A stretch of DNA of 64,000 bases from Hymenobacter busanensis (GCF_008727865.1 NZ_VTWU01000004.1:124001-188000); one strand, 5' to 3'. Counted from the stretch's first letter, positions 41,502-53,500 are shown. A program made the numbers and translations. The notes: generated from the letters alone by a model not told the origin.

Positions 41502-42188
41502 TTATGCCGTCGGCGACACGCCCCGCGCAATTTCGGCCGAGAGGTAGGTGCGCACCCCGCCGCCTTCTTGCCGGGCTGCGTTGAGCATCGCCTGGGCCAC
41601 CGCGGCAGCCGGCACGGCGCGGTAATGCTGCAACGGGCCGATGAGCAGCGGATTGATGAGGCGCAACACCACGGCGCCGATTTTTTCGCCCAGGCGCTGC
41701 TGGCTACGCTGCCCCAGCAGCAACGACGGCCGGAAAATGTGCACGGCCCGGAACGGGGCCTGCCGCACGGCCGCTTCCATGTCGCCCTTCACGCGGTTGT
41801 AGTAGAAGCGCGAAGCCGGGTCGGCGCCCATGGCCGAGACGACCATAAACTGCGCCGCGAAATTGGCGGCCGTAAGGGCGGCCAGCTTCACCACGTACAG
41901 GTAATCGACTTTGTAAAAGGCTTCTTTCGAGCCAGCCTGGCGCATGGTAGTGCCCAGGCAGCAATACACGTCGTCGGCAATGAGGCTGAGGCGTTGGGTT
42001 TCAAGCTGCTCGAAATCCACCACGCGCTGCTCCAGCTTGGGGTGCACCATGGGCAGCGGCCGGCGGCCCACCGAAATAACTTTGGCGTACCGGTCGCTTT
42101 GCAGCAGCAGCGGCAGCAGATAGCTGCCCACGAGGCCGGTGGCGCCGGCTATGAGGGCGGTTTTCTTTAGATCCGACGTGGGGACCAT
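41502..42188 (-). CDS. NAD(P)H-binding SDR-like protein
   Basis: This is a 228-residue atypical short-chain dehydrogenase. The Rossmann motif is KTALIAGATGLVGSYLLPLL. Further landmarks are DVYCCLGTTMRQAGSKEAFY, KVDYLYVVKLAALTAANFAA, FMVVSAMGADPASRFYYNRV and FRPSLLLGQR. These fit the HTATIP2/YbjT-like extended group. The Tyr-x-x-x-Lys pair of classical SDRs is represented by YYNRVKGDME. The substrate is unknown. The start at 42188 gives the dinucleotide fold at the N-terminus. It is on the same strand as the barrel gene but followed by that gene's own promoter. Confidence 0.87.
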   Translation of the reverse strand: MVPTSDLKKTALIAGATGLVGSYLLPLLLQSDRYAKVISVGRRPLPMVHPKLEQRVVDFEQLETQRLSLIADDVYCCLGTTMRQAGSKEAFYKVDYLYVVKLAALTAANFAAQFMVVSAMGADPASRFYYNRVKGDMEAAVRQAPFRAVHIFRPSLLLGQRSQQRLGEKIGAVVLRLINPLLIGPLQHYRAVPAAAVAQAMLNAARQEGGGVRTYLSAEIARGVSPTA

Positions 42189-42359
42189 GGCACGGTGGAA
42201 ATCAGAAGGGGAGAAGCAATGCGTTTTCCCAACGCACCCGGCGGCCGAAGGTTTTGCCCGCAGCAGTGGCCAACGGCACGAGCAGCCGCAACCTACCGAC
42301 GAAAACGCAACCCGCAAGCTGCGCCGCCACCGAGGGAAATCAGCAGCGGCAAATGCTCG

Positions 42360-43190
42360 TTACTCGGCTTCGATCAGCTGGGTGTGCGCGTCGCCCAGCT
42401 GCACGAGGCCGCGCTTGTAGAGGTTGCCGAGGGCTTTCTTGAACACCTTTTTGCTCATGCCCAGGCGGCGGTAAATGTCTTCCGGCTCGCTCTTGTCGGA
42501 GAGGGGCAGCTTGCCGCCGGCTTTGCGCAGGGCTTCCACCAGTAGGTCGGCCGCGGCGCGGGCTTCGTCGAACCCGGCGCGCTGCAGGCTCACGTCGAGC
42601 TTGCCGTCGGGGCGCACCTGGCGCACGTAGCCGGGCACTTCGTCGCCGATGGTGAGCAGGCGGAAAACCTCGTTGCGGAACAGCATGCCGAGGTATTGCT
42701 TGTTGACGAGGGCCGCGTAGCCCAGCTCGCTCTGGCCGCCCACCAGCAGCTGCACTTCGTCGCCCACGGCCAGGTTAGGCTCCCGGTCGGTGTGCCGCTC
42801 CCACTTGGCGGTGGCCACAATGCGGTCCGATTTGTCGTCGAGGTACACGTACACCAGCACTTTGTCGCCGGCCCGCACGCGCTTGGGTTGGTTGCGCAGC
42901 GGCAGCAGCAAATCCTTGGGCAGGCCCCAGTCGAGGAAGGCGCCGATGGCCGTGGTGTCGCGCACAGTTAAGGCTGCAAACTCGCCCACGCGCACCAGCG
43001 GCGTTTCGGTAGTGGCCACGAGGCGGTCCTCGGAGTCGCGGTACACAAACGCGCGCACCGTGTCGCCGATCTGAATACCCGCCGGCACGTAGCGGTCGGG
43101 CATCAGGATGTCGCCGTCGTCGGAAGTCAGGTACACGCCAAATTCAACGAAGCGGGCTACTTCCAGGTCGTTATAGTCGCCGAGGAGCAT
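42360..43190 (-). CDS. CvfB-like S1 RNA-binding protein
   Basis: This is a 276-residue cytoplasmic protein of the CvfB (YitL) family, made of tandem S1-like OB domains and a C-terminal winged helix. Landmarks are FVEFGVYLTSDDGDILMPDR and the typical AIGAFLDWGLPKDLLLPLRN, followed by GDKVLVYVYLDDKSDRIVAT and YLGMLFRNEVFRLLTIGDEV. The last part SEPEDIYRRLGMSKKVFKKA and LGNLYKRGLVQL is the winged helix. It is expected to bind RNA; in Staphylococcus it influences virulence gene expression. A CACCTTTG near-match to the -7 box lies upstream near 43240 on the minus strand. Confidence 0.92.
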   Translation of the reverse strand: MLLGDYNDLEVARFVEFGVYLTSDDGDILMPDRYVPAGIQIGDTVRAFVYRDSEDRLVATTETPLVRVGEFAALTVRDTTAIGAFLDWGLPKDLLLPLRNQPKRVRAGDKVLVYVYLDDKSDRIVATAKWERHTDREPNLAVGDEVQLLVGGQSELGYAALVNKQYLGMLFRNEVFRLLTIGDEVPGYVRQVRPDGKLDVSLQRAGFDEARAAADLLVEALRKAGGKLPLSDKSEPEDIYRRLGMSKKVFKKALGNLYKRGLVQLGDAHTQLIEAE

Positions 43191-43334
43191 GGGCAGGGTT
43201 CAGTGAGCAATGAAGAATGAACAATACTGTTCAGGCCACGCAAAGGTGGCGCTTAATCCCGCGGAAAAGAACAGCGACAATCTATACGGCTATTTGAATA
43301 AAGAAGCGCCGGCCGGCTCTGTTCCGCGTTGCCC

Positions 43335-45236
43335 TTAGTCGTAGCGTGTTATTCCGGGCTGGCCGAAGCTGAAGTCGTTGAACTGGTAGTAGCTGCGCGA
43401 CGACTCGAACACGCGCAGCCCGCTGCCGTCGGTGATGCCGCGCGGGTAGTAGCCCAGCAGGATCTGAATGGTGCTGACGGCCAGGTATTCGTTGCGGAAA
43501 CGCAGGCCCACGCCAAAGCCGGTGTAGGGCTTTTGCTGAAACGGCGACTCGCGCCCGTTGGTGCTCAGCCAGGCGGCATCGGCAAAGGCAATGCCCGCGA
43601 GGCGGAAGCCCAGAAACGACACCGGCGTAAACATGTTCGTCTCGTAGTTGACCACAAACCGGCTGCTGCCGCGCAGGTACGAGTCGGGCGAAAAGCCGCG
43701 CAGGCCCCGTTCGCCCTCAATGCTCAGCGGCAAGTCGCCGGGCGTGCGCTGAATGCCGATGAGGGCGCGCGTCCAGAAAAAATGCCGCAGCTGCCAGTCG
43801 CCCATGTGGTAGAGGCGCGTGAAGGCCAGCGCCTCGCCGCTGAACACGCCCTGCTGCCAGCGCCCGTTCTGCAGAAACCGGCTGATTTCGCCGCTCATGT
43901 AGAGGTACCCGCGCAAGGGGCTGAACCCGGCCGCCGCAATGCGGGTGCCCACGTAAGGCCGGTGGCCGTTTTCGTTCAGGTCATAGCCGCCGGTCAGTGT
44001 CAGCAGCGTGCCGGTGGGCACGTCCTCGGTGCGGCCGAAGCCGAACAGGTACCGGTCTTTGTAGTAGTGCCGCACGCTGTAGCCCAGGCTCAGCAGCGCC
44101 AGGGTGCTGTTGCCGAACTGCTGCCGGTTGGGCCGCTGGGTGTAATCGGTGCGGATGAGGCGCGTGGCCACGATGATGCGGGCGGGGTTGTCGAAGCCCA
44201 AATCGTAGCTGCGCGGCCGAAACGAGCGGCCCAGCCAGCCGTCGGCCACGTTGAAGCCAATGGGCAGAAACACTTCCGGCGTTTGCCCAACCGGCGTGGT
44301 CAGGTAGCCCTGCCGGAACTGAGTGAGGCCCGCCGAGTAGGCGTACTGCGTGTTGACCGACACAAACCCGCGCGACAGCGAAGCCGCGCGTTCCTCAAAC
44401 TGCCACTCGTTGCGGTAGCGCGCCTGGCCCACCAGGTAGTTGCGCAGCGGCACGGTGTAGCTGCCTTGGTAGGCCCAGCCCTTCGGGTTGCTCAGGCCGT
44501 AGGCAAAGCGGTTGCGGAAGTCGTGGCCGCGGGCCACAAAGTTCTTGTCGCGCAGCGTTACCACGCCCGAGCCCACGTCGCGCAGCTGAAAGCCGCCGCT
44601 GAGGCTGAACACGTCTTTGGTGATGACCCGGATGTCGACGCTGTCCTGGGTAGTGGTGCGCTCGTCCACCACCACGCGGGCGTCGAGAATGAAGTCGGTT
44701 TGGCGCAGCAGACGTTCGGTTTCGGCCAGAGCCTGCGGCTCCAGCTCCTGGCCGGGCTTGAAGAGCAGCAGCTTGCGCACCTTCCGCCGGGCGGTGGTGA
44801 GGTGAAAGAAGTTGCCGCCTTTCTCCAGCACGTTGCGCGGCACGCGGGTGGTGTCGGTAATGCTGTAGCCGAAGGCGTCGAGGGTCACGATTTGCACCCG
44901 CCGCACGATTTTGTAGGTGTGCCGGTCGTATTGCCTGTCGAGCAGGGCCGCGTCGAGGCCGGCTTGCTCTTCGCGGCGCTCGGTGAAGTTGAACGCCGCC
45001 GACAGCGCCTTGCCCACGATGGTTTTGCGCTTGGTGTAGGCTTTGAGGTTGTTGAGGAACCGTTGCTGGTCGAAGCGCCGCCGCAGCGAGTCGAGCGGCA
45101 CGTTGCGCAGGCTGTCGGGCACGGTTTGCTGGGGCGGAGCGGTCGGCTGCTGGGCCACGGCAGCGCCAACCGACCCGAGCAGGATCAGCCAGCAGCAACA
45201 CAACACACGCAGGAAACGCAGCAACGGGAAGGACAC
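43335..45236 (-). CDS. BamA/TamA-like outer-membrane barrel protein
   Basis: This is a 633-residue protein when started with GTG at 45236, which directly opens the signal peptide FPLLRFLRVLCCCWLILLGS. An ATG 23 codons upstream would add an unhydrophobic lead and cover a promoter-like TATCTTCG. A periplasmic region (~90-240) contains POTRA-like elements (KIVRRVQIVTLDAFGYSITD, then LKPGQ-like LFKPGQELEPQALAETERLL). It is followed by a 16-strand-type barrel with RGLRGFSPDSYLRGSSRFVV, which resembles the conserved strand of the Omp85 family, and ends FSFGQPGITRYD. It may insert or export outer-membrane proteins; it is shorter than BamA and lacks five POTRA repeats. Confidence 0.78.
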   Translation of the reverse strand: MSFPLLRFLRVLCCCWLILLGSVGAAVAQQPTAPPQQTVPDSLRNVPLDSLRRRFDQQRFLNNLKAYTKRKTIVGKALSAAFNFTERREEQAGLDAALLDRQYDRHTYKIVRRVQIVTLDAFGYSITDTTRVPRNVLEKGGNFFHLTTARRKVRKLLLFKPGQELEPQALAETERLLRQTDFILDARVVVDERTTTQDSVDIRVITKDVFSLSGGFQLRDVGSGVVTLRDKNFVARGHDFRNRFAYGLSNPKGWAYQGSYTVPLRNYLVGQARYRNEWQFEERAASLSRGFVSVNTQYAYSAGLTQFRQGYLTTPVGQTPEVFLPIGFNVADGWLGRSFRPRSYDLGFDNPARIIVATRLIRTDYTQRPNRQQFGNSTLALLSLGYSVRHYYKDRYLFGFGRTEDVPTGTLLTLTGGYDLNENGHRPYVGTRIAAAGFSPLRGYLYMSGEISRFLQNGRWQQGVFSGEALAFTRLYHMGDWQLRHFFWTRALIGIQRTPGDLPLSIEGERGLRGFSPDSYLRGSSRFVVNYETNMFTPVSFLGFRLAGIAFADAAWLSTNGRESPFQQKPYTGFGVGLRFRNEYLAVSTIQILLGYYPRGITDGSGLRVFESSRSYYQFNDFSFGQPGITRYD

Positions 45237-45422
45237 AATACAGCAACGCGCAGCGCCTGGGCCACGGAAGCTGCCGAAGATACGAAAGGCCGGCAGCAAG
45301 GGCATTTTGCAGCCGGGCCAGCGGGAACTATTCCTAAAAAAATTAGTTGCTAAAAAATCGGGAACAAGCTTGCGCCAGACAGGGTTTATCCGTTGATTTA
45401 CGCCCTCTAAGGCCCGCCTCGG

Positions 45423-46748
<1,326 letters not shown>

Positions 46749-46775
46749 CCAACCACCGACTTTTCGCTCTCCATC

Positions 46776-46961
46776 ATGACTATTTCGCTGCACTCCGCCG
46801 AAGACCAACAGCCGGCCCTGCAACTCGCCCAGCCCGAGAAAGTGGCCCGTATGGCCTGCTGCTGCAAGCTTTCCGACCTGCTGCCGCTGGTGCGCCAGCA
46901 GCTGCAGGCCCTGCGCGAGCAGCAAGCCGCCGCGCCGCGCCGCGAAGCCGAAGCCGCGTAA
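46776..46961 (+). CDS. Cysteine-containing mini-ORF between the radical SAM gene and its partner
   Basis: This is a 61-residue ORF starting with ATG 27 bp after the radical SAM stop and ending 81 bp before the partner gene. It has strong G/C at third positions like its neighbours. The sequence has a CCC run in VARMACCCKLSDLLPLV and then a coiled helix (RQQLQALREQQAAAPRREAE). There is no signal peptide. It may be a genuine small subunit, or a non-coding spacer that happens to be open. No family is recognised. It lies inside an otherwise tight same-strand cluster, which favours a real gene. Confidence 0.5.
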   Translation: MTISLHSAEDQQPALQLAQPEKVARMACCCKLSDLLPLVRQQLQALREQQAAAPRREAEAA

Positions 46962-47042
46962 AAAACGCCGCCGTTCCACACCCTCGACGTGGCGCCGGTC
47001 GCCCGCTGGGGCGGCTGGGGTCGTGTTTTCAGCTTTCGTTTC

Positions 47043-47972
47043 GTGAAAAAGACTCGCCGCACCAGTTTGCAACGCCACGCCCCCGGCCTTCCTGCCGCTG
47101 TGCCCATCACGGCGCTACGCCGCCCGGGCGAGCTGCCGCCCAGCTTCCGCAGCTCCGGCCGCTTCACCTACGACGGCTCTTTCGACGGGCTGCTGACGGT
47201 GGTGCTGGCCTGCTGGGAACAGCGCCTCTGGCCCGAGGCCATTCAGCCCGAAGGCGCGGCGCAGGGCGGTCTGTTTGCCGAAACCCAGCACATCGAAACC
47301 GACGAGGAACGCGCCCGGCGCGTGTGGGACGGCCTGCTCCGGCACATGCCCGGCGAGGCGCGCACCAGCCTCTACAAAACGTTTCTCTCCGAGCGCCCCG
47401 ACCGCGAACTGCTCATTTTTCGCTACGTGCAGCTGGCCATTGAAGCCGGCGGGCAGGACATCAGCGAGAATTTTGGCAACGACACCGTGCGCCTCGTGGC
47501 CGACATCAACAAGCAGCTCTTCCGCGAAAAGCACCGCATGGAGGCGTTCGTGCGTTTTGAGAAGTCGCACGACGGGCTGTTTCACGCCACCGTGGAGCCC
47601 GATTTCGACGTGCTGCCCCTTATTGCCGAACATTTCACCAAGCGCTACGCCGATCAGCGCTGGCTCATCTTCGACCGCCGCCGCGGCTACGGCCTCTACT
47701 ACGACCTGCAGCGCACCGACATCCTGAGTTTCGATGCCGCCTCGGACGCACCGCGCTCGGGCAGCGCCGTTTCGGCCGCCGTGCTCGACGAGCGGGAGCC
47801 GCTGTTTCAAACGCTCTGGCAGACGTATTTCGACCACGTGAACATTCCGGAGCGGCGCAACCTGAAGCTGCACCGCCGCCACATGCCCAAGCGCTACTGG
47901 CGGTTCCTGACCGAAAAACAGCCGCGCGAACGGCGCTTCGAGCCCATTCAGAACAAGAACAACGCGGCGTAG
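47043..47972 (+). CDS. DUF4130-type partner of the radical SAM protein
   Basis: This is a 309-residue soluble protein, taken from GTG at 47043. The family normally starts near FTYDGSFDGLLTVVLACWEQ, so the N-terminal ~40 residues are an extension and the start is uncertain. A GTG at 46989 is also open. Landmarks are ELLIFRYVQLAIEAGGQDIS, VADINKQLFREKHRMEAFVR, WLIFDRRRGYGLYYDLQRTD, and FQTLWQTYFDHVNIPERRNL followed by MPKRYWRFLTEK. It matches the family called probable DNA metabolism protein. In other genomes it can be fused to a uracil-DNA-glycosylase-like domain, which is absent here. It is likely in an operon with 45423. Confidence 0.88.
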   Translation: MKKTRRTSLQRHAPGLPAAVPITALRRPGELPPSFRSSGRFTYDGSFDGLLTVVLACWEQRLWPEAIQPEGAAQGGLFAETQHIETDEERARRVWDGLLRHMPGEARTSLYKTFLSERPDRELLIFRYVQLAIEAGGQDISENFGNDTVRLVADINKQLFREKHRMEAFVRFEKSHDGLFHATVEPDFDVLPLIAEHFTKRYADQRWLIFDRRRGYGLYYDLQRTDILSFDAASDAPRSGSAVSAAVLDEREPLFQTLWQTYFDHVNIPERRNLKLHRRHMPKRYWRFLTEKQPRERRFEPIQNKNNAA

Positions 47973-47990
47973 CACCCTTATGCGGCAGCG

Positions 47991-48046
47991 AAAAGGCCGC
48001 GAGTCACCCGAGGTTTCGGCTGAATCGCGGCCTTTTTCGCATTTTC
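47991..48046 (+). terminator. Terminator after the radical SAM cluster
   Basis: A perfect 12-bp stem AAAAGGCCGCGA / TCGCGGCCTTTT has a 32-nt loop and ends in TTTTT. Confidence 0.75.
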
Positions 48047-48073
48047 GCCCCGCCGAATAGAGCGGCGTTGACT

Positions 48074-48928
48074 ATGGGAAATACTTTGGTGTTTGGGGCC
48101 TCCGGCCAATTGGGACAATGTCTGGCGCACGTAGCCACTGAGCGGGGCGTGCCGGGCTTGGTAATGCTAGCCGAAGAGGAAGCCAATATCCTGAACCCCG
48201 ACGGCCTGCGGGCGGCTTTTGCGCACTACCAACCCCAGTACTGCATCAACTGCGCCGCCTACACGGCGGTGGACAAGGCCGAGGATGAGCTGGAACTGGC
48301 CCGGCGCGTGAACCGCGACGGCGTGGGAAACCTGGCCCGCCTGTGCGCCGAGTTCGGCACCACGCTGCTGCACGTATCCACCGATTTCGTGTTTGCCGGC
48401 ACCGGCAACCAGCCCCTGCAGGAAACCGACGAAGCCGCACCCATCAGCGCCTACGGCCTCACCAAGCTGGAAGGCGAACAGGTAATTGCCGCGCACACGA
48501 CGCAGTATTTCATTCTGCGCACCAGCTGGCTATACTCCGAATTCGCCGGCAATTTTGTGAAGACCATGCTGCGCCTGGGCCGCGAACGGGAAGAGCTGCG
48601 CGTGATTTGGGACCAGCTGGGCACACCCACCTACGCCATCGACCTGGCCGGCTGCCTGCTGCACATCATCGAAACCGGCAACACGCACTACGGCCTCTAC
48701 CACTACAGCAACGAGGGCGTAACGTCGTGGTATGATTTTGCGGTCGACATCTTTGCGCTGGGCGGCCTCAACACCCGCGTAATTCCCATTCGCACGGACG
48801 AATACCCCACCAAAGCCACGCGCCCCACGTACTCGGTGCTCGACAAAACGAAAGCCAAAACCCAGCTGGGCGTGGCTATTCCGCATTGGCGCACCAGCCT
48901 GCAGGAATGCTTGCGTCGCTTGGCCTAA
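48074..48928 (+). CDS. rfbD: dTDP-4-dehydrorhamnose reductase
   Basis: RfbD reduces dTDP-4-keto-L-rhamnose to dTDP-L-rhamnose for surface polysaccharide. The 284-residue extended SDR has the nucleotide motif VFGASGQLGQCLAHVA, the NCAAYTAVDKAEDE block, the catalytic Tyr-Lys in SAYGLTKLEGEQVIA, and ILRTSWLYSEFAGNFVKTML. The region after GTPTYAIDLAG and the C-terminal KTKAKTQLGV are as in the family. The ATG at 48074 is used; an in-frame TTG two codons upstream is less likely. No rfbABC genes are adjacent, so the pathway is split across the genome. Confidence 0.93.
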   Translation: MGNTLVFGASGQLGQCLAHVATERGVPGLVMLAEEEANILNPDGLRAAFAHYQPQYCINCAAYTAVDKAEDELELARRVNRDGVGNLARLCAEFGTTLLHVSTDFVFAGTGNQPLQETDEAAPISAYGLTKLEGEQVIAAHTTQYFILRTSWLYSEFAGNFVKTMLRLGREREELRVIWDQLGTPTYAIDLAGCLLHIIETGNTHYGLYHYSNEGVTSWYDFAVDIFALGGLNTRVIPIRTDEYPTKATRPTYSVLDKTKAKTQLGVAIPHWRTSLQECLRRLA

Positions 48929-48958
48929 GTGGAATCGTAGCCGTTCATTAACAGCTGC

Positions 48959-50242
48959 TTACTGCCGAACGAGCCGGGTGCGCACCACCTGCGTTCCTTG
49001 GTAAAACGCGGCCGAATACACGCCCGCAGGCAACTCGTGGATCGACAAGCTGCCTCTGGGCGCTGCACTCTGCGCCACGAGGGAGTAACGGCGGCATACC
49101 CGGCCTAGCGCATCCGTCAGCTCCACGCGGTAGGGGCCGGCCGCAAACTGGTCGAGCACGAATTCCACCGACGGCGCTACCGCGGGATTCGGAAACAGTT
49201 GAACGCCCGTAGCCACCGGCCCAGCCGCCCGGCTGGGCAGCACCTGCGCCGACAGCCACGTGGTGGTTTGAAGCGGGCCGTACGTGCCTCCGCTGACCAC
49301 CATGCGGCCGTCGATGACACCGGCCACGGGCGAGTGGCGAGGTTCCAGCAGCGGCGTTAGCTCGCGCCAGGTATTGGCCACCGGGTCGAACTCGATAATG
49401 TTGGCCACCGAGCCGGTGTTGTCCGTTACGCCCGACACCACCACCACGCGGTTGTTGAGCGCAAACACGGTGCTCATGATGTGCCCCAGCGGCCGCGGCA
49501 TGTTGGCTTTGGCCGTCCAGGTATCGGTGGCGGGGTCGTATTCGTGGATGGAGGTCTGGTTGTCGTTGGCTTCGTTGCCCTCGTGCTGACCGCCGATGGC
49601 GTAGATCTTGCCGTTGAGCACCGTGCCGCCGAGATGGTTGCGCGGGTTGGGCATGGGCGCTTTGGCTACCCACTGGGGGTTGGGCGCGTCCAAGGGAAAG
49701 GCCCAGTGGTCGGCCGGGTCGGGCCGCCACACGTTGTTGATGCGAATGCCGCCACCGAAGAAATGCAGCATACGGCCCAGGCGCACCACCATGCCGCCGC
49801 CGCGCGCGGCCGGCAAGGGCACGCCGGCACTCCAGGTATTGGCGGCAATGTCGTAGCGCCACACGTGGTCGGTACCGGGGCCGGGGTGCATGCCCACAAA
49901 GCCCCCGGCGGTGTAAATGTAGTTTCCGTCGAAGGCCGCTCCGGCGTGCGTAATGGGTTCGGGCATGTCGGCCAAGCGCGTCCAGGTGTCGGTGGCGCGG
50001 TCGTACACGTCGCAGCGCACGGTAGCGTCGATGCTGGCCGTGAAGAAGCCGCCCAGCACATAAAGCTTGCTGCCGGAAGCGCCGCCCAGGGCTTCGTAGC
50101 GCCCGATGGGGGCGGCCGCCATAGTGTTCCAGGTAATGGGTGTGGGTACTTGCGCTACGGCCGGGTTTGCACACAGGCTGCAGGTTGCCATAGTGGCTGC
50201 AACGGCTAAACGCGCAGTGAAAAGGGTAGAGGAGTAGGGCAT
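48959..50242 (-). CDS. Kelch-repeat protein with T9SS sorting tail
   Basis: This is a 427-residue exported protein. The signal peptide is RLAVAATMATCSLCANPAVA, with cleavage near VAQV. Six or so Kelch repeats carry the Gly-Gly and Tyr/Trp pattern (GASGSKLYVLGGFFTASID, RATDTWTRLADMPEPITHAG, GKIYAIGGQHEGNEAND, VANTWRELTPLLEPRHSP). A C-terminal sorting domain follows (VQLFPNPAVAPSVEFVLDQF, then ELPAGVYSAAFYQGTQVVRT). It should be a six-bladed propeller secreted by the type IX system. A starting MPYSSTLF is chosen over a longer non-hydrophobic lead. Its divergent neighbour is the DUF2723 gene. Confidence 0.88.
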   Translation of the reverse strand: MPYSSTLFTARLAVAATMATCSLCANPAVAQVPTPITWNTMAAAPIGRYEALGGASGSKLYVLGGFFTASIDATVRCDVYDRATDTWTRLADMPEPITHAGAAFDGNYIYTAGGFVGMHPGPGTDHVWRYDIAANTWSAGVPLPAARGGGMVVRLGRMLHFFGGGIRINNVWRPDPADHWAFPLDAPNPQWVAKAPMPNPRNHLGGTVLNGKIYAIGGQHEGNEANDNQTSIHEYDPATDTWTAKANMPRPLGHIMSTVFALNNRVVVVSGVTDNTGSVANIIEFDPVANTWRELTPLLEPRHSPVAGVIDGRMVVSGGTYGPLQTTTWLSAQVLPSRAAGPVATGVQLFPNPAVAPSVEFVLDQFAAGPYRVELTDALGRVCRRYSLVAQSAAPRGSLSIHELPAGVYSAAFYQGTQVVRTRLVRQ

Positions 50243-50520
50243 AGTGGGTGGTTGTTTAAAACGTGGGTGGCCTGTGGGGTTGGGTGGGCAATATGGTGAA
50301 TGAAGCCGACTATGCGCTTCATTGTCAGTGGAAAATAACGGCCATGAAAGGGCGCTGAGCGGCCGTGTCCCCGAAGCAGAACGGCGGCTCTTTGCCTGAA
50401 TACGCACAGACCGCAACCAACGGCGATGGACCCAGGCAACGGTTGCGCCGGGCCGGGCATCTGGCGCCTAAGCCCGGCCGCAACGGCCGCGCGGCCTTGT
50501 GCTAGTTTTTGCTTCGTGCC

Positions 50521-53500
50521 ATGACCTACACTTACCGCACTGCCAACAACCTCGTGGGCGCACTGGTATTTGCCACCGCGCTCAGTACCTACTGGCTCAC
50601 GCTGGAGCCCACCGTCAGTTTCTGGGACTGCGGCGAGTTTGTGGCCAGTGCCAACCGGCTGCTGGTGCCGCACCCGCCCGGCGCACCGCTGTTTTTGCTG
50701 CTGGGCCGGGCAGCATCGTTGCTGGCTGGCTCCGACGCCACGCAGGTAGCCGTGTGGGTCAACCGCCTATCGGCGCTCAGCAGCTCGTTCACGGTGCTGT
50801 TCCTGTTCTGGACGATTACCATCCTGGCCAAGAAGCTGGTGCTGGGTCGGCCGGGCATGCACGACGACCGGGGCCTGGAGCCGACCCCGCCCCAGACGCT
50901 GCTCATCCTGGGCAGCGGGGTGGTGGGCGCCTTGGCGCTGGCGTTTTCGGACTCGTTCTGGTTCAACGCTGTTGAGGCGGAGGTCTACGCCCTGTCGAGC
51001 TTGTGCACGGCCGTGGTGGTGTGGCTCATGCTCAAGTGGGAAAACCGCGCCCACGAGGCCGATGCCGACAAGTGGCTCATCTTCATTGCCTACGTCGTGG
51101 GCCTGAGCATCGGCGTGCACTTGCTCAACCTGCTCGCCATTCCGGCTTTGGGTTTTATCTATTATTTCCGCCGCACGGCGGAGCCTTCGGTTCGCGGGGG
51201 GCTGCTCACGCTGGTTGGTAGCGGTGCCCTAGTTGGGCTGATTCTGGTGGGCGTCATTCCGGGCTTGCCCTCGTTGGCCGGCGCGGCGGAGGTGTTCGTG
51301 GTCAACACCCTCGGGCTGCCGTTCAACAGCGGCGTACTGCTGTTTGCGGCGGCGCTGGTGGGGCTGCTGGTGGCGGGGCTGCGCTACGCCCGGCGGCGCG
51401 AAATGACCTTGCTGCACACCGGCCTGATGGGCTTCGTGTTTGTGCTCATCGGTTACGCGTGTTACCTCATCGTGCCCATTCGCTCGGGCTTCAATCCGCT
51501 CATCGACGAAAACAACCCCGAGGACGTGCTGTCGTTTGTGAGCTACCTTAAGCGCGAGCAGTACGGCGACCGGCCCCTGCTCTACGGGCCGCAGTTCAAC
51601 GCCCAGCCCGTGGCCCAGCACGAAGGCGCCCCGCGCTACGTGCGCCACAACGGCCGCTACGTGGTGGAAGAGCGCCGCCTCGAAACCGAGTACCGCGACG
51701 AAGACAAAACCTTGCTGCCGCGCCTCTACAGCAACCAGCCCGGCCACCTGCGCGAGTACCAGAAGTGGGTCGACGTGCAGCCTGACCAAAAGCCCACCAT
51801 GGCCCAGAACCTGGCGTTTTTGCTGCGCTGCCAGATGGGCCACATGTACGGGCGCTACTTCCTGTGGAACTTCGTGGGGCGGGCTTCCGATGTGCAGCAG
51901 GCGGGCGTGCTGTGGCCTGCCAGCGCCACCAAAAACGGCCTGCCCGCCGAACTGGCCGACAACCGCGCCCGCAACAACTACTTCGCCTTGCCGCTGCTGC
52001 TGGGCGTGGCCGGCCTGCTCTACCACCTGCGCCGCGACCGGCGCAACGCCCTCGTGGTAGGCTTGCTCTTTGTGCTGACGGGCCTCGCCGTGGTGGTGTA
52101 CCTCAACCAGCCGCCCACCGAGCCGCGCGAACGGGACTACGCCTTTGCGGGCTCCTACTACGCGTTTGCCATTTGGCTGGGCCTGGGCGTGCTGGCCGTG
52201 GCCGATGGGCTGCGCGCGGTGCTGCGCCAGGAGCGTTTGCGGGTAGTGGCCGTGGCGGCGCTGAGCCTGGGCGTACCCTTGCGCATGGCCCAGCAAAACT
52301 GGGACGACCATGACCGCACCGGCCGTTTCGCCGCCAACGACTGGGCCCGCAACATGCTCAACAGCGTGGCACCGAACGCCATTCTCGTCACCTACGCCGA
52401 TAACGACACCTTCCCGCTTTGGTACGCCCAGCAAGTGGAAGGCGTGCGCCCCGATGTGCGCGTGGCCGTGCTCAGTTACCTGAACACCGACTGGTACATC
52501 GACCAGATGAAGCAGCCGCAAGGCCCTTCGGCGCCGTGGCCGCTGTCGATGACGCACCAAGACTACGCGCAGGGCACCAACGACTACCTGCCGTTTGTGC
52601 CGAACGCGGCGGTGCCGGCCGTGAACGTGAAGGAATTTGTGGCGCTGGTGCGGCAGAACAGCCCGCTGCTGCAGGTGCAAACCCAAAGCGGCAAGTCGCT
52701 GCTGTCGTACCCTACCGGCAATTTTTACCTCGACGTGGACACCGCCGCTGTGCGCCGACTGGGCATTGTGCCACCGGAGCGGCGCGGCCAACTCGTGGCT
52801 CGTATGCAGTGGAATGTGGGCGAGGAAGTCATGGAGAAAAAGCAGCTGGCCGTGCTCGATTTGCTGGCTACCAACAACTGGCAGCGGCCGGTATACTTCT
52901 CCACCAGCATACCGCCCCAGGAATACGGCGGCCTCCACAACTACCTGCAGCTCGAAGGCTTGGCCTACCGCGTGCTGCCCTGCGCCAAGCCCGTGCCGGC
53001 CACCGAGGCCGCCGGCCAGAATCCGGAAATCGGCACCGTGGCCACGCAGTTGCTCGACGACTCGCTGATGCGCAAGTTTGCCTACCGCAACCTGCGCCTG
53101 CCCAAGGTGTACTTCGATGAGCAGCAGCGCCGCCTGATGGGCCAGTACCGGGAGCAGTTTGCCCGCCTCGCCAAAGCCCACCTGCAAGCCGGCAACCCAG
53201 TGCGCGCCCGGCAGGTTATCGACCACTGCCTACGGGTGCTGCCCGACGACTCGGTGCCCTACGATGCTTTTACCGCCGACCTCGTGGCGCCGCTCGTGCA
53301 GCTCGGCGACGCCCCGCGGGCCCACTACATTCTGGACACGCTCACCAACCGCGCCCAACAGTCGTTGGCCTACTACAGCACCCACGAGCCCGCCCGCTTC
53401 GACCGCGAAGTGCAGGAAAACGCCATCTTGCTCAGCCGCCTCTACCAAGCCGCCGCCGACACCAACGACCAAGCCCGCGCCACGCGCATTGCGCAGCTGT

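Noticed and set aside
43329-45353. 674-codon open frame opposite the barrel protein
   Set aside because: Shadow; the minus strand encodes signal peptide, POTRA-like and barrel features.
51229-53226. Open frame opposite the DUF2723 gene
   Set aside because: Shadow of a conserved membrane protein; product is His/Gln/Val-rich with no domain.
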